Shown: one piece after another, positions 1 through 8,138 of the stretch | How positions within the stretch are numbered: position 1 is the stretch's first letter | Layout of the letters: each line of letters opens with the position of its first letter | Assembly (NCBI GenBank): GCA_020633435.1 | Contig: JACKDP010000006.1 | Coordinates: 186,001-250,000 of the forward strand | Source: Myxococcales bacterium | GTDB taxonomy: Bacteria; Myxococcota_A; Bradymonadia; UBA7976; UBA1532 | Length of the DNA: 64,000 nt | Direction of reading: 5' to 3' | The notes under the pieces: model-generated | Told to the model about the DNA's origin: nothing | The model's database searches: none | What the model saw: the letters and a program-made list of their open reading frames with translations, nothing else | Translations under genes and position numbers: made by a program

Positions 1-293
1 CCATCGTCCAGCAGGAGATCCGGGCGGCCGGCCTGCACCGCTCCATCTGGCAGGGCTTCGCCGTCCTGCTGCCGGTCCGCACCGTCGGCGTGATGGGCGA
101 CGACCGCACCTACGAGGACGTCCTGGCCATCCGCGCCGTGGCCAGCCTGGACGGCATGACCGCCGATTGGTATCCCATCCCCCATGAAGTGCTGGGGCGC
201 ATGTCGACGCGGATCATCAACGAGGTCAAGGGCGTCAACCGGGTCGTCTATGACATCTCCTCCAAGCCGCCGGCCACCATCGAGTGGGAGTAG
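1..293 (+). CDS. guaA: GMP synthase (glutamine-hydrolysing), C-terminal fragment
   Basis: This is the last 97 codons of a gene that starts before the window (reading frame begins at base 3). GuaA aminates XMP to GMP in purine synthesis, in the cytoplasm. The visible part is the C-terminal dimerisation domain: the stretch RTVGVMGDDRTYE is followed by an ADWYPIPHEVL segment and the terminal PPATIEWE, which is the near-invariant end of bacterial GuaA. The amidotransferase and ATP-pyrophosphatase domains are off the window. The next ORF begins in a different frame and probably overlaps this stop. Confidence 0.95.
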   Translation, partial: IVQQEIRAAGLHRSIWQGFAVLLPVRTVGVMGDDRTYEDVLAIRAVASLDGMTADWYPIPHEVLGRMSTRIINEVKGVNRVVYDISSKPPATIEWE

Positions 294-1023
294 GCGCATC
301 GACAAGCTGCTGATCTGCCTGGCTTTTCTGCTCGGGGCGGCCCACGCCGAGCCGGCCCCCGTCGAGGTGCGCGTCGAGGACGGCGTGGTGGACTGGTCTA
401 CCCGCGAGGTCCGCGTGCTGGGCGTCGGCACCCCCACCATCCTCTCCCACACCGGCAGCGTGACGCCGCAGGATCCCTACCTGCTGGCGCGCGCCGACGC
501 CGAGGAGCGGCTGCGCCGGGTGCTCGTCGCGCTCCCCGTGGACGGCCGCCGCGCGATGGACGTCGAGGCGCTGGCGCCCCTGTTCGAGACGGCCCTGCAG
601 CACTGGCGGGCCGACGCGCCCCTCTACTTCAGCGACGGGACGCTTCACCTGCAGGGCCGGGCCTCCTTCGCGTGGGGCGCTGCCCTCGCCGGGCCGCCCG
701 TGCCCCAGGCCGCCGACGCCCCGACGGGCCTCGTCATCCGCCTCAAGCAGCCCATGGAGCCGCGCCTGCGCCTCGTGCTCACCGGCGAGGCCGCCCCGGC
801 GACGCCCGCCGGCCTCCCGGGCGACCGCATCGGCGGGGCCGGGGTGGTCTGGGTGCGCGATGGCGCCGCCCCCGCGGCGGTGGCCATGGTGGGCCCGCGC
901 CCCGTCGTCGCCCAGGCCCGCCTCGGCGACCGCGCCGGCGAGCTGACCCTCGACGCGGTGGGCGCGGCCGCCCTCCGCCTGCCCGCCGGCTTGCAGGGCG
1001 GCGTCGCCGTGGTGCTGCCATGA
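250..1023 (+). CDS. Secreted protein of unknown function
   Basis: About 257 aa. I do not recognise the family with certainty. A hydrophobic segment (LLICLAFLLGAAHA, near residues 19-32) looks like a Sec signal peptide with an AHA cleavage site, so the mature protein is probably periplasmic. A section with GxxVTPQDPYLLARADAEERLRRVL resembles LPP20 or flagellar-assembly-T-like periplasmic proteins, but this is only an impression. The start is uncertain: the first in-frame ATG ahead of the signal peptide is at 250, inside the end of guaA; a CTG near 307 would give a cleaner signal peptide. The stop overlaps the ATG of the next gene (ATGA), so the two are probably cotranslated. Confidence 0.6.
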   Translation: MTSPPSRRPPSSGSRRIDKLLICLAFLLGAAHAEPAPVEVRVEDGVVDWSTREVRVLGVGTPTILSHTGSVTPQDPYLLARADAEERLRRVLVALPVDGRRAMDVEALAPLFETALQHWRADAPLYFSDGTLHLQGRASFAWGAALAGPPVPQAADAPTGLVIRLKQPMEPRLRLVLTGEAAPATPAGLPGDRIGGAGVVWVRDGAAPAAVAMVGPRPVVAQARLGDRAGELTLDAVGAAALRLPAGLQGGVAVVLP

Positions 1024-1349
1024 CGCGCCTGGCCCTGCGCGTCGCCGGCCTCGTCGTGGGCCTCGCCGGCTGCGGTGGCGGCGGCGTCATCCAGCGCGCC
1101 GACGAGCTGCCGCCGCCCCCGCCCGGCCTGGGCTTCGTGCAGATCCGCTGCGCCCCGGCCGAGGTCGAGGTCTACGTCGACGACCAGTACCTCGGGCAGC
1201 TCGATGGCTACGCCGAGGGCATCCTGCGCGTCCCCGCTGGCCCCCACCGCCTGATGCTGGCCCGCAAGGGCTTCTACCCCTGGTTCGGGGCCATCGAGGC
1301 GGGCCCGGAGGCCAGCGTCATCCGCACCCACCTCGTGCCGGTGCCCTGA
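1020..1349 (+). CDS. Small lipoprotein with PEGA-like domain
   Basis: 109 aa. The N-terminus is a short lipoprotein signal ending in the lipobox LAGC at about residues 15-18, followed by a Gly run and a Pro-rich linker. Residues about 38-105 (QIRCAPAEVEVYVDDQYLG, then VPAGPHRLMLARKGFYPW) fit the PEGA domain, a short beta domain common in surface proteins of Myxococcota and often found next to kinase signalling genes. The ATG overlaps the stop of the preceding secreted protein by 4 nt, and mutL begins 9 nt after the stop. The likely location is the outer membrane or periplasm; the function is unknown. Confidence 0.75.
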   Translation: MTRLALRVAGLVVGLAGCGGGGVIQRADELPPPPPGLGFVQIRCAPAEVEVYVDDQYLGQLDGYAEGILRVPAGPHRLMLARKGFYPWFGAIEAGPEASVIRTHLVPVP

Positions 1350-1358
1350 GGAGATCCC

Positions 1359-3149
1359 ATGGGCCGCATCCAGGTGCTCGACGACGCCCTCGCCGATCAG
1401 ATCGCCGCCGGCGAGGTGGTGGAGCGGCCGGCCAGCGCCGCCAAGGAGCTGATGGAGAACGCCCTCGACGCGGGGGCGACGGCCATCACCGTCGAGATCG
1501 CGGACGGCGGCGTGGCCCGCCTGCGGGTCGTCGACGACGGCCACGGCATGCCCCCCGAGGACGCCGTGCTCGCGCTGCGGCGCCACGCCACGTCCAAGCT
1601 GCGCACCACCGAGGACCTCGTCCGCATCGCCACGCTGGGCTTCCGCGGGGAGGCGCTGCCGTCCATCGCGGCGGTCAGCCGGTTCCGCCTGCGGACGCGC
1701 GAGCCCGACGCCCTGGGCGCGACGGTCGTGCGCGTCGAGGGGGGCGGCCCGCCCGAGGTCAGCCAGGACGCGGGCCCCGTCGGGACCGAGATCCTGGTTG
1801 AAGATCTCTTCTACAACATCCCGGCAAGACGGAAGTTTCTCAAGCAGGCGACCACCGAGGCGGCCCACGTCCAGGACGCCGCACAGCGCCTCGCGCTGGG
1901 GGCGCCGGGCGTCGCGATGCGGCTCATCAAGGATGGGCGCGTGGCCCTCGACCTGCCCCGCCACGCCAGCCTGTCCGACCGCGTGGCGGCGCTGTTCGGC
2001 ACGAAGGTCGCCCGGGATCTGACGCCGGTGGCCGTCGAGGGGGCCCTGGCCATGTCGGGCCTGATCGGCTCCCCGGAGACCGCGCGCTCCACGCCGCGCC
2101 ACTACTTCACCTTCATCAACGGCCGCTTCGTCCGGGACCGCGTCATCATGGCGGCCGTGCAGTCGGCCTACGGGCACCGCCTGGGCCGGGGCCAGCACCC
2201 CTTCGTCGTGCTGCACCTGACGCTGCCCGTCGACCTGCTGGACGTGAACGTCCACCCGGCCAAGACGGAGGTCCGCTTCTCGGACACCCGCGTCATCCAC
2301 CGCCTCGTGTCGCAGGGCATCCACCGCGCCCTCGAGGCGCCGCCCCCGCCGGCGTCCGAGCCGACCACCCCGACGGCCACGCCCCGCACCTACACGCTGC
2401 GGTCGGGCGACGCCCCGCCGGCCGTGGTGCAGGCCCGCAAGGTCTTCGATGGGCTGGAGCGCCAGGTGAGGAGCGCCGGGGGCCTGCGCGGCGCCCTGCC
2501 GCGGGAGCCGCGCCGCGAGGCCCAGGCCCACCTGCCCCTCACGCCGCCGCCCGCCCGGCCCGCCCCCGCGGCGCCCACGCGGGTGAGCTACCAGCCGGCG
2601 GCCGGCGCCGCGGCCCTGCCCCTGGCCCAGCTCCCCGTCCTGGGCGAGCTGGCGGGCCTGCTGCTGCTGCGCGCCGAGGACGCCCTGCTCGGCGTGGACG
2701 TCGAGGCCGCCCGCGCGCAGGTGGCCCACGCCGCCCTGGCGGCGGGTCGGCCTGGCGTCGAGCTCAGCCCGCCCCTGACGGTGGCCCTGGACGACGCCGC
2801 CCAGGCCAGCCTCGCCCGGCGGCGCGAGGCCGTGCAGGCCCTCGGCTTCGAGGTCGAGCCCTTCGGCGGCCGCTCCTTCGCCATCCACCGCGCCCCGGCG
2901 GGGCTGCCCGCCGTCGACGCCCCGCGCCACCTGGCCGATCTGCTGGCCGCCGACGACGGCGACGTGGCCGCCCTGCGCTGGCGCTGCGCCCGCCGCATCG
3001 CCCACCTGGCCGCGCCCCTGGCCGCCCCCGAGCGGGGCGCGCTGCTGGAGGCCGTCGCGGCCGTCGAGCCTTCGGGCGGGCCGGCGTGGATCTTCGCCCT
3101 CACGGCCGCGGAGCTGCGCCGGGCCCTCGGCCACGGCCAGCCGACCTGA
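1359..3149 (+). CDS. mutL: DNA mismatch repair protein MutL
   Basis: 596 aa, preceded by a GAGGAG ribosome site. MutL is the GHKL ATPase that couples mismatch recognition by MutS to strand removal. The N-terminal ATPase motifs are clear: ENALDAG (about residue 33), DDGHGM (about 58) and GFRGEAL (about 94), with a complete transducer domain to about residue 330. A Pro/Ala-rich linker follows, then a C-terminal dimerisation domain from about 420. The C-terminal domain lacks the DQHAxxE metal motif of MutL endonucleases and also the CPHGRP motif: the matching places read LGVDVEAARAQV and SGGPAWIF. It therefore looks like a non-nicking MutL, although I see no MutH here. It is convergent with the next gene with only 7 nt between stops. 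Confidence 0.96.
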   Translation: MGRIQVLDDALADQIAAGEVVERPASAAKELMENALDAGATAITVEIADGGVARLRVVDDGHGMPPEDAVLALRRHATSKLRTTEDLVRIATLGFRGEALPSIAAVSRFRLRTREPDALGATVVRVEGGGPPEVSQDAGPVGTEILVEDLFYNIPARRKFLKQATTEAAHVQDAAQRLALGAPGVAMRLIKDGRVALDLPRHASLSDRVAALFGTKVARDLTPVAVEGALAMSGLIGSPETARSTPRHYFTFINGRFVRDRVIMAAVQSAYGHRLGRGQHPFVVLHLTLPVDLLDVNVHPAKTEVRFSDTRVIHRLVSQGIHRALEAPPPPASEPTTPTATPRTYTLRSGDAPPAVVQARKVFDGLERQVRSAGGLRGALPREPRREAQAHLPLTPPPARPAPAAPTRVSYQPAAGAAALPLAQLPVLGELAGLLLLRAEDALLGVDVEAARAQVAHAALAAGRPGVELSPPLTVALDDAAQASLARRREAVQALGFEVEPFGGRSFAIHRAPAGLPAVDAPRHLADLLAADDGDVAALRWRCARRIAHLAAPLAAPERGALLEAVAAVEPSGGPAWIFALTAAELRRALGHGQPT

Positions 3150-3156
3150 GCGTCGA

Positions 3157-4059
3157 TCAGGGCGGGGGGCCGAGGGCCTGGGCCAGCGCGGCCAGGGTGG
3201 CCCGGCTGACTGCCAGGTAGTCGCCGCCGGCCGGCGGCTGCTCCACCGGCGACCAGACGAAGCTCTGCAGCCCGCACCGCGCCTCGAAGGTGGCCGCCAC
3301 CGGCGGGCGGGGCGGGGCCTCCCACAAGAGCAGCTTCGCGCCCTGGGCCCGGGCCGCCTGGCACGTCGACGCGAGGACGGCCGGGCTCGGCTGCTGCTCG
3401 GGGTCGAGGACGCGCTCGATGGTCGCGAAGCCGTACCGGCGCGCCGGGTAGGCCCACGCCGGGTGCGACGTGACGACGACGAGCCGGGGGTGGGCGGCGA
3501 ACACGGCCTGGAAGCCGACGTGCAGCGCGTCCAGATCGGCCCGCAGGCGGGCGAGGCCGGCGTCGGCGCGGGCCTGCAGGGCGGGCTGGGTGCGGACGAG
3601 GGCGGCGTGCAGCGCCTCGGCCTGGTCGATGGCGTTGACGGGATCGAGCCAGGTGTGGCCATCGAGGCCCTGGTGGACGTGGTCGTCCGGGCCGTGTGTG
3701 TGCGCCACGGCGTCGGCGTAGCGCAGCCAGCGGTGCCGGAACGAGGCGGCCGTCTCGACCGTGCGCGAGGGGGGCAGGCTGGCCCAGGTGGTGAACCCCT
3801 CGAACCCCGCGCCGTTGAGCACCACCAGATCGGCCTGCTGCAGGGCGAGCAGGGCGGCCGTGTCAGGCACCCAGGTGGCGGCGTCGGCGGTCGGCGGCGT
3901 CACCAGCTCCACCCGGGCGGCGTCGCCCACGAGCTGCTCGGCCATCCAGGCCAGCGGGTAGGTCGTGACGCGCAGGACGGGCGGCCCCGTCCGCGCCTCG
4001 GGGGCGTCGGCGCCGCCGCACCCCGTGGCCAGCAGCGCGGCCAGCGCCAGCCACCTCAT
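3157..4059 (-). CDS. ZnuA-like metal ABC transporter substrate-binding lipoprotein
   Basis: 300 aa. The first residues MRWLALAALLATGCGG give a lipoprotein signal with lipobox ATGC. The body matches the cluster A-I (Zn/Mn) binding-protein family: a His-rich loop HTHGPDDHVH, then GHTWLDPVNAIDQA, VTSHPAWAYPARRYG and a late LLWEAPP acidic motif, which are the usual metal ligands and signature positions. It should bind Zn2+ or a similar divalent metal. Its ATG overlaps the stop of the upstream permease (ATGA), so it is the third gene of an ABC operon. The odd point is the partner: a FtsX/MacB-type permease rather than a ZnuB-type one. Confidence 0.88.
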   Translation of the reverse strand: MRWLALAALLATGCGGADAPEARTGPPVLRVTTYPLAWMAEQLVGDAARVELVTPPTADAATWVPDTAALLALQQADLVVLNGAGFEGFTTWASLPPSRTVETAASFRHRWLRYADAVAHTHGPDDHVHQGLDGHTWLDPVNAIDQAEALHAALVRTQPALQARADAGLARLRADLDALHVGFQAVFAAHPRLVVVTSHPAWAYPARRYGFATIERVLDPEQQPSPAVLASTCQAARAQGAKLLLWEAPPRPPVAATFEARCGLQSFVWSPVEQPPAGGDYLAVSRATLAALAQALGPPP

Positions 4060-5180
4060 GGCAGCACCCCGTCCGGCAGCGCCAGGGCGAGGGCGAGCAC
4101 CCCCAGCAGGGCCAGCGCCGTCGCGGCCACCCCCATGAGGAGCCACTCCGCCGCCTGCAGCCGCAGCGCGAAGCCCCGGCTGGCCCCGAGCTGCGCCAGC
4201 GTCCACAGCTCGTCGCGCCGCATCCGGGCGGACAGGCCGATGATCAGCCCCACGAAGAGCAGCGTCGCGAAGCCGGTGATGGCCTGGTGGGCATCGAAGA
4301 ACCGCTTGATCTTCAAGACGATTCCGAGCAGCTCGTCCACCACGGCGGCCGGGCTGATCATACGCAGCCCGGGCCGGGCGTTCGTGCGGGCCTTCAAGAG
4401 CGTGGCCGACTTGTCGTCGGGCGGCACCACGATGATGGCCGTCAGCGGGAACGTGGCGGGATCGCCGTGGGCGTGGAAGCTGGCGCGGTTCTCGTCGTTG
4501 ACGACCTGGGCCGTGGCGAGGCCCGGATCCATCGCGCCGGAGCGCTCGGGCGCCGCGTGGCCGTGGCCGATGCCGGCGATGGTCCACGTCGTCTTGAGGT
4601 CGACGAAGACGGCGTCGTCGTCCGGGGTGCCGGTGGGCGCGAACACCCCCACGACCTCCAGGCTGAGCGGGTACGAGGCCGTCAGGTCGTAGAGGTCGCG
4701 CTGATCGGTGGGCACGCGGTCGCCGGGGCGCAGGTCGAGGGCGGCGGCGGCCCGGGCCCCCAGGGTGGCCTCGCCGAGGCGCAGCGGCGGGGTGCCGGCC
4801 GCCGCGCGCAGGCCGCGCAGGGCGTAGTACTCGGGGGTCGTCCCCACGACGGGGTGGTCCCGGGCGGTGAAGCGGGCGTGCAGCGGGACGGGCAGCGCCA
4901 GCCCCGACGCGAGCACGGCGTCCACCTCGCTGTACGGCACCGGATCCAGCTCGGCGGCCCGGAAGTAGAGCGCGTTGAACACGCGGTCGAACCGGTGGCC
5001 CGCCGTGCCGAGGACGAGGGGCGTGGCCGCCGCGCGGCGGGTGAGCGCGTCGCCGTAGCGCGCCAGCAGGCCGTGCACGGCCAGGGGCATGAACGCGGTG
5101 AGGCCCAGCGCCAGGACGAGCAGCGTGGCCCGGACGCGGTGGAACCGCAGGTGCTGCGCGGCCAGGTAGAACGTGTTCAT
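4056..5180 (-). CDS. FtsX/MacB-like ABC transporter permease
   Basis: 374 aa. A first membrane helix (about residues 18-38) is followed by a large extracytoplasmic region, then two further helices at about 297-316 and 338-365; the segment RMRRDELWTLAQLGASRGFALRL between them is the typical FtsX core. The protein ends directly after the third helix, so the usual fourth helix is not evident and the protein may be short at its C-terminus. It overlaps its ATPase upstream (4 nt) and the ZnuA-like lipoprotein downstream (4 nt). The domain family is normally involved in lipoprotein, peptide or antibiotic movement, but FtsX-type zinc uptake systems (ZrgABC-like) are also known, which fits this operon. 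Confidence 0.85.
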   Translation of the reverse strand: MNTFYLAAQHLRFHRVRATLLVLALGLTAFMPLAVHGLLARYGDALTRRAAATPLVLGTAGHRFDRVFNALYFRAAELDPVPYSEVDAVLASGLALPVPLHARFTARDHPVVGTTPEYYALRGLRAAAGTPPLRLGEATLGARAAAALDLRPGDRVPTDQRDLYDLTASYPLSLEVVGVFAPTGTPDDDAVFVDLKTTWTIAGIGHGHAAPERSGAMDPGLATAQVVNDENRASFHAHGDPATFPLTAIIVVPPDDKSATLLKARTNARPGLRMISPAAVVDELLGIVLKIKRFFDAHQAITGFATLLFVGLIIGLSARMRRDELWTLAQLGASRGFALRLQAAEWLLMGVAATALALLGVLALALALPDGVLP

Positions 5181-5851
5181 GCCCGCCACTCCGACACGTC
5201 CAGGGTGCGGTCGAACCGGTGCAGCAGGCCCGCGTCGTGGGTGATCATCAGCAAGGTGTGATCGGGCTGGAGGCGGTGGAAGAGCAGGTCGAGGACGCGG
5301 TCGGTGGTCTTGCCGTCCAGGTTGCCGGTGGGCTCGTCGGCGATGAGCAGGGGGGCGCGGGTCACCAGGGCCCGGCAGATGCCCACGCGCTGCTGCTCCC
5401 CCTGGCTCAGCGTGCCGGGGCGTCGCCCGGCGACGGCTGTCAGGCCCGCCTCCTCCAGGAGCTGGGCGGCCCGCACGCGGGCCGGCGTCTCGAGGCGCAG
5501 CGCGGGGTTGAGGCGGTAGGGCAGCAGCACGTTGTCCAGCACGCTCAGGTAGTCGAGCAGCTCGAAGCGCTGGAAGATGAAGCCGACCTGCGCCACCCGG
5601 AAGGCCCGGCGGCCGGCCTCCGACAGCGCCGAGACCTCGGTGCCCGCCACGGTGACGGTGCCGCTCTGGGGCACCAGCAGCCCGGCCACCAGCCGGGCGA
5701 ACGTCGTCTTCCCGATCCCCGACGGCCCGACGACGGCGACGCGCTCCCCGCGGCGCAGGGCGAGCTGCGGGATGTGCAGCTCGAACGGCGCTTCGGCGGC
5801 GCGCGCGTGGCGGAAGCGGACCTGGCGCAGGGTGACGTGGGCGGGCTCCAT
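5177..5851 (-). CDS. LolD/MacB-type ABC transporter ATP-binding protein
   Basis: 224 aa from ATG 5851 (a GTG 27 nt upstream is also in frame). Walker A is GPSGIGKTT (about residues 41-49), the Q-loop lies in FIFQRFELLDYLSVLDNV, the signature loop is LSQGEQQR (LSGGQ family with Q and E substitutions, as often seen in LolD relatives), and Walker B is LLIADEPTGNLD followed by an H-loop THD. It powers the FtsX-like permease encoded immediately downstream. There is no obvious ribosome site before the ATG; a TACAGT hexamer that could be a -10 element sits 9 nt upstream, so a leaderless transcript is possible. Confidence 0.9.
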   Translation of the reverse strand: MEPAHVTLRQVRFRHARAAEAPFELHIPQLALRRGERVAVVGPSGIGKTTFARLVAGLLVPQSGTVTVAGTEVSALSEAGRRAFRVAQVGFIFQRFELLDYLSVLDNVLLPYRLNPALRLETPARVRAAQLLEEAGLTAVAGRRPGTLSQGEQQRVGICRALVTRAPLLIADEPTGNLDGKTTDRVLDLLFHRLQPDHTLLMITHDAGLLHRFDRTLDVSEWRA

Positions 5852-5860
5852 GGGACTGGC

Positions 5861-5866
5861 ACTGTA
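5861..5866 (-). promoter_or_regulatory. Possible -10 element (TACAGT) for the ABC operon
   Basis: On the minus strand TACAGT lies 9 nt before the ATG at 5851. It matches 4 of 6 bases of TATAAT. No convincing -35 hexamer is visible at 16-18 nt. The same TACAGT hexamer also stands upstream of the gene starting at 39133. If used, the transcript would begin at or next to the start codon. Confidence 0.25.
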
Positions 5867-5950
5867 ACGGATTTCCACCGAGGGAGAAGCACCCCGCCAC
5901 CAGGGGCCGTCATCCCTCCGTTTTTCCCAGCAGAAACAGGCGCTTCGACG

Positions 5951-7096
5951 TCAGGGCGGCGGCTCCCAGGGCAGCTCCACCGCCCGCGGCGGGGCCGGCT
6001 CGGGGTCGGGCGTGGCGTGGTGGGCCCACCAGGCCGCGGCGGCCGCGCCGACGACGGCGGCCAGCGCCAGGGTGAGGGCCGCCCACACGCGCCACGGCCG
6101 GCGGCGACGCCCGGGCGCCGTGGGCGGATCGAGGGCGGCGGGCAGCACGGGCGTCGGCCGGTGCAGCTCGGCCAGCAGCGCCGAGACGGCGGCCCGGTCC
6201 GCGGCGTCGAGGGGCACCGTCTCGTCGGGCAGCGCGTGCAGGAGCGCCTGGCGCATGGCCGAGGCGTCCGGGAAGCGGTCCTCGGGGCGCTTGGCCAGCG
6301 CGCGGTGCACGACCGCCGCCAGGGCCGGCGGCACGCGCAGGTCCGGGTCGAACGCCGGCACGGGGCTGGCCAGGTGCTGCTGCATCAGGCCCCCGAGGCG
6401 GGGGTGGTCGAAGGGCAGCCGCCCCGCCAGCGCGCGGTAGAGCACGACGGCCAGCGCGTACTGGTCCACGGCGCCGGTGAGCGGCGCCTGGTTCCAGATC
6501 TCGGGGGCCATGTAGGGCGGCGTCCCGGGGATGAGGTCGTCCCCCGTGATCGTGGCGATGCGGCCGCCGCCCATGGGGGCCTTGGCCAGCCCGAAGTCCA
6601 CCAGCTTGACCTGCTCGGCGCCCCGCCGGGTGGGCACCAGCATGATGTTCGCCGGCTTGATGTCGCGGTGCACGATGCCCAGGCCGTGGGCCTCGATGAG
6701 GGCCTCCAGCACGCTGGCGCCCAGGTCGACGACCCGCAGCGCCGGCAGCCGGCCCGCCTCGCTGAGGATGGCCGCCAGGTCGCGCCCGTCGACGAACTCC
6801 TGGACCATGTACAGCAGCCCGTCGGGCTCCTCGCCGAAGTCGTGCAGCATCGCGACGGCGCGGTTCTGCAGGCCGGCGAGGGCGGTGGCCTCGCGCAGGA
6901 AGCGGTCGCGGGTGGGGCCCAGCGGATCGACGCCCTGGTGGGCGACCTTCACGGCGACGGCGCGGTTCACGGGGATCTGGCGCGCCCGGTAGACGGCGCC
7001 GAAGCCGCCGAGGCCCAGGCACGCCTCCACGACGTACTTGCCCCCCAGCGTGCGGCCGATGAGCGGATCAGGGCGGGGAGGGGAAGGGGGCTGCAC
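5951..7096 (-). CDS. Membrane-anchored Ser/Thr protein kinase (PknB/Hanks type)
   Basis: 381 aa from a GTG start. Kinase motifs in order: Gly loop GLGGFGAVY (about residues 28-36), ATP lysine in VAVKV (about 50), catalytic loop HRDIKPANIM (about 141-150), DFGLAK (about 165), and the activation and APE region GTPPYMAPEIW. All catalytic residues are present, so it should be active. After the kinase domain a basic stretch (GRRRRPWR) leads into one membrane helix (about 338-358) and a short Pro-rich tail, with no extracellular sensor domain to speak of. It is divergent from an M23 peptidase, which may suggest a cell-wall link; that is inference. Confidence 0.93.
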   Translation of the reverse strand: MQPPSPPRPDPLIGRTLGGKYVVEACLGLGGFGAVYRARQIPVNRAVAVKVAHQGVDPLGPTRDRFLREATALAGLQNRAVAMLHDFGEEPDGLLYMVQEFVDGRDLAAILSEAGRLPALRVVDLGASVLEALIEAHGLGIVHRDIKPANIMLVPTRRGAEQVKLVDFGLAKAPMGGGRIATITGDDLIPGTPPYMAPEIWNQAPLTGAVDQYALAVVLYRALAGRLPFDHPRLGGLMQQHLASPVPAFDPDLRVPPALAAVVHRALAKRPEDRFPDASAMRQALLHALPDETVPLDAADRAAVSALLAELHRPTPVLPAALDPPTAPGRRRRPWRVWAALTLALAAVVGAAAAAWWAHHATPDPEPAPPRAVELPWEPPP

Positions 7097-7131
7097 GCTC
7101 CATCCAGTTGACGCGCCTCGGGCGACCCCCG

Positions 7132-7160
7132 AACATCATGCGGTCTGGGCTGGCTGTCAA
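7132..7160 (-). promoter_or_regulatory. Candidate sigma-70-like promoter for the Ser/Thr kinase
   Basis: On the minus strand a perfect TTGACA (7160-7155) is followed after 17 nt by GATGTT (7137-7132), a weak -10. The GTG start of the kinase gene lies about 36 nt further on. The interval is the 76 nt gap between divergent genes, so a promoter is expected here. Confidence 0.4.
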
Positions 7161-7172
7161 CGTGGAGGCGGG

Positions 7173-8126
7173 GTGGACGATCGACTGCGGGTCGGGCTGC
7201 GCGAGGCCCTGGGCATCAAGCCCCTGCTGCCGGCGCTGCAGCAGGCGTGGCGCGGCCTGGCGGGCAGCGAGCACCTGCCGGCGAGCCAGTGGGGGCCGTC
7301 CTCCCTGCGCATCTTCAAGCCGCGCATCACCGTGCCGACGTGGCTGGACCGCCTGCCGCCCCGGCGCACGCCCATCTACAACTTCGTCAACCGCGTCCCC
7401 CAGCCGGCCCACGAGGGCTACTCGGTGCGCGTGACGTACGCCCGCGACTGGCGCGGCGGCCGCTTCACCTACGATGGCCACATCGGCACCGACTTCGCGG
7501 TCCCCGTGGGCACCCCCATGGTCGCCCCGGCGCCCGGCGTCGTGGTGGGCGTGCCCTTCGAGATGGATCGGGGGGGCCGCAAGGTGGTGCTCGACCACGG
7601 GGACGGGCTGCTGACGAGCTACAGCCACCTGTCCCGGGCCGCCGTGCGCCCCGGCCGCGTCCTCGCGCGGGGCGAGCTGCTCGGCTGGTCGGGCGCCTCG
7701 GGCATGGAGTTTGTTCTTTGTTTTCCCTGGGTTGCGCCTCATCTGCACTTCAACGTGCTGCTGGATGGGCGCCCCATCGACCCCTTCGCCACCGAGGGCG
7801 AGGTGAGCGTCTGGCGCCAGCGCAACGACCCGGTGCCCTGGGACGGGGCGCGCGTGGCGGCCGACGCCGACTTCCGCCCGACGGACTGGGTGCCGGCGGC
7901 CGTGGAGGCCAGCATCAACGGCTGCCTCGAGGCGAGCCTGCGCACGGAGCTGCGCGCCCTGCCGACGCTGGCCCAGCGCGCCGCCGGGGTGCTCGTCGGC
8001 CGCGTCTACCGCCCCACGCTCTTCCCGGTGCGCCCCGATCTCTACGCCGAGCGCCACGCGCCGACGCCCCGGCTGGATCTCCCGTTCCGCGCTGCCGACT
8101 TCGACGGCATCCTGCTGCCCCCCTGA
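7173..8126 (+). CDS. M23 family (LytM-like) metallopeptidase
   Basis: 317 aa. GTG 7173 was chosen because GGAGG stands 5 nt before it; the longer in-frame ORF runs through the divergent kinase gene. The zinc-site motifs of M23 peptidases are present: GHIGTDFA (H about 103, D about 107) and PHLHFNV (H about 189 and 191). The family cuts peptide bridges in peptidoglycan, or acts on other Gly-containing peptides. No signal peptide is evident at the chosen start, which is unusual for a wall enzyme; it may be exported another way or act inside the cell. After the catalytic domain there is a C-terminal part of about 110 aa of unknown role. Confidence 0.88.
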   Translation: MDDRLRVGLREALGIKPLLPALQQAWRGLAGSEHLPASQWGPSSLRIFKPRITVPTWLDRLPPRRTPIYNFVNRVPQPAHEGYSVRVTYARDWRGGRFTYDGHIGTDFAVPVGTPMVAPAPGVVVGVPFEMDRGGRKVVLDHGDGLLTSYSHLSRAAVRPGRVLARGELLGWSGASGMEFVLCFPWVAPHLHFNVLLDGRPIDPFATEGEVSVWRQRNDPVPWDGARVAADADFRPTDWVPAAVEASINGCLEASLRTELRALPTLAQRAAGVLVGRVYRPTLFPVRPDLYAERHAPTPRLDLPFRAADFDGILLPP

Positions 8127-8138
8127 CCGGAGTACCCG

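Noticed and set aside
645..3662. 1005-codon minus-strand open frame opposite mutL
   Set aside because: Mirror of the mutL frame with no recognisable domain; mutL is certain on the plus strand.
5219..7111. 630-codon plus-strand open frame over the ABC ATPase and the kinase
   Set aside because: Antisense to two genes with full catalytic motifs; high G/R/H content typical of a shadow.
7701..7745. AT-rich stretch in the M23 gene suspected to be an insertion or frameshift
   Set aside because: It reads smoothly into FPWVAPHLHFNV, which fits the conserved metal-site region of related M23 proteins, so the frame is intact.
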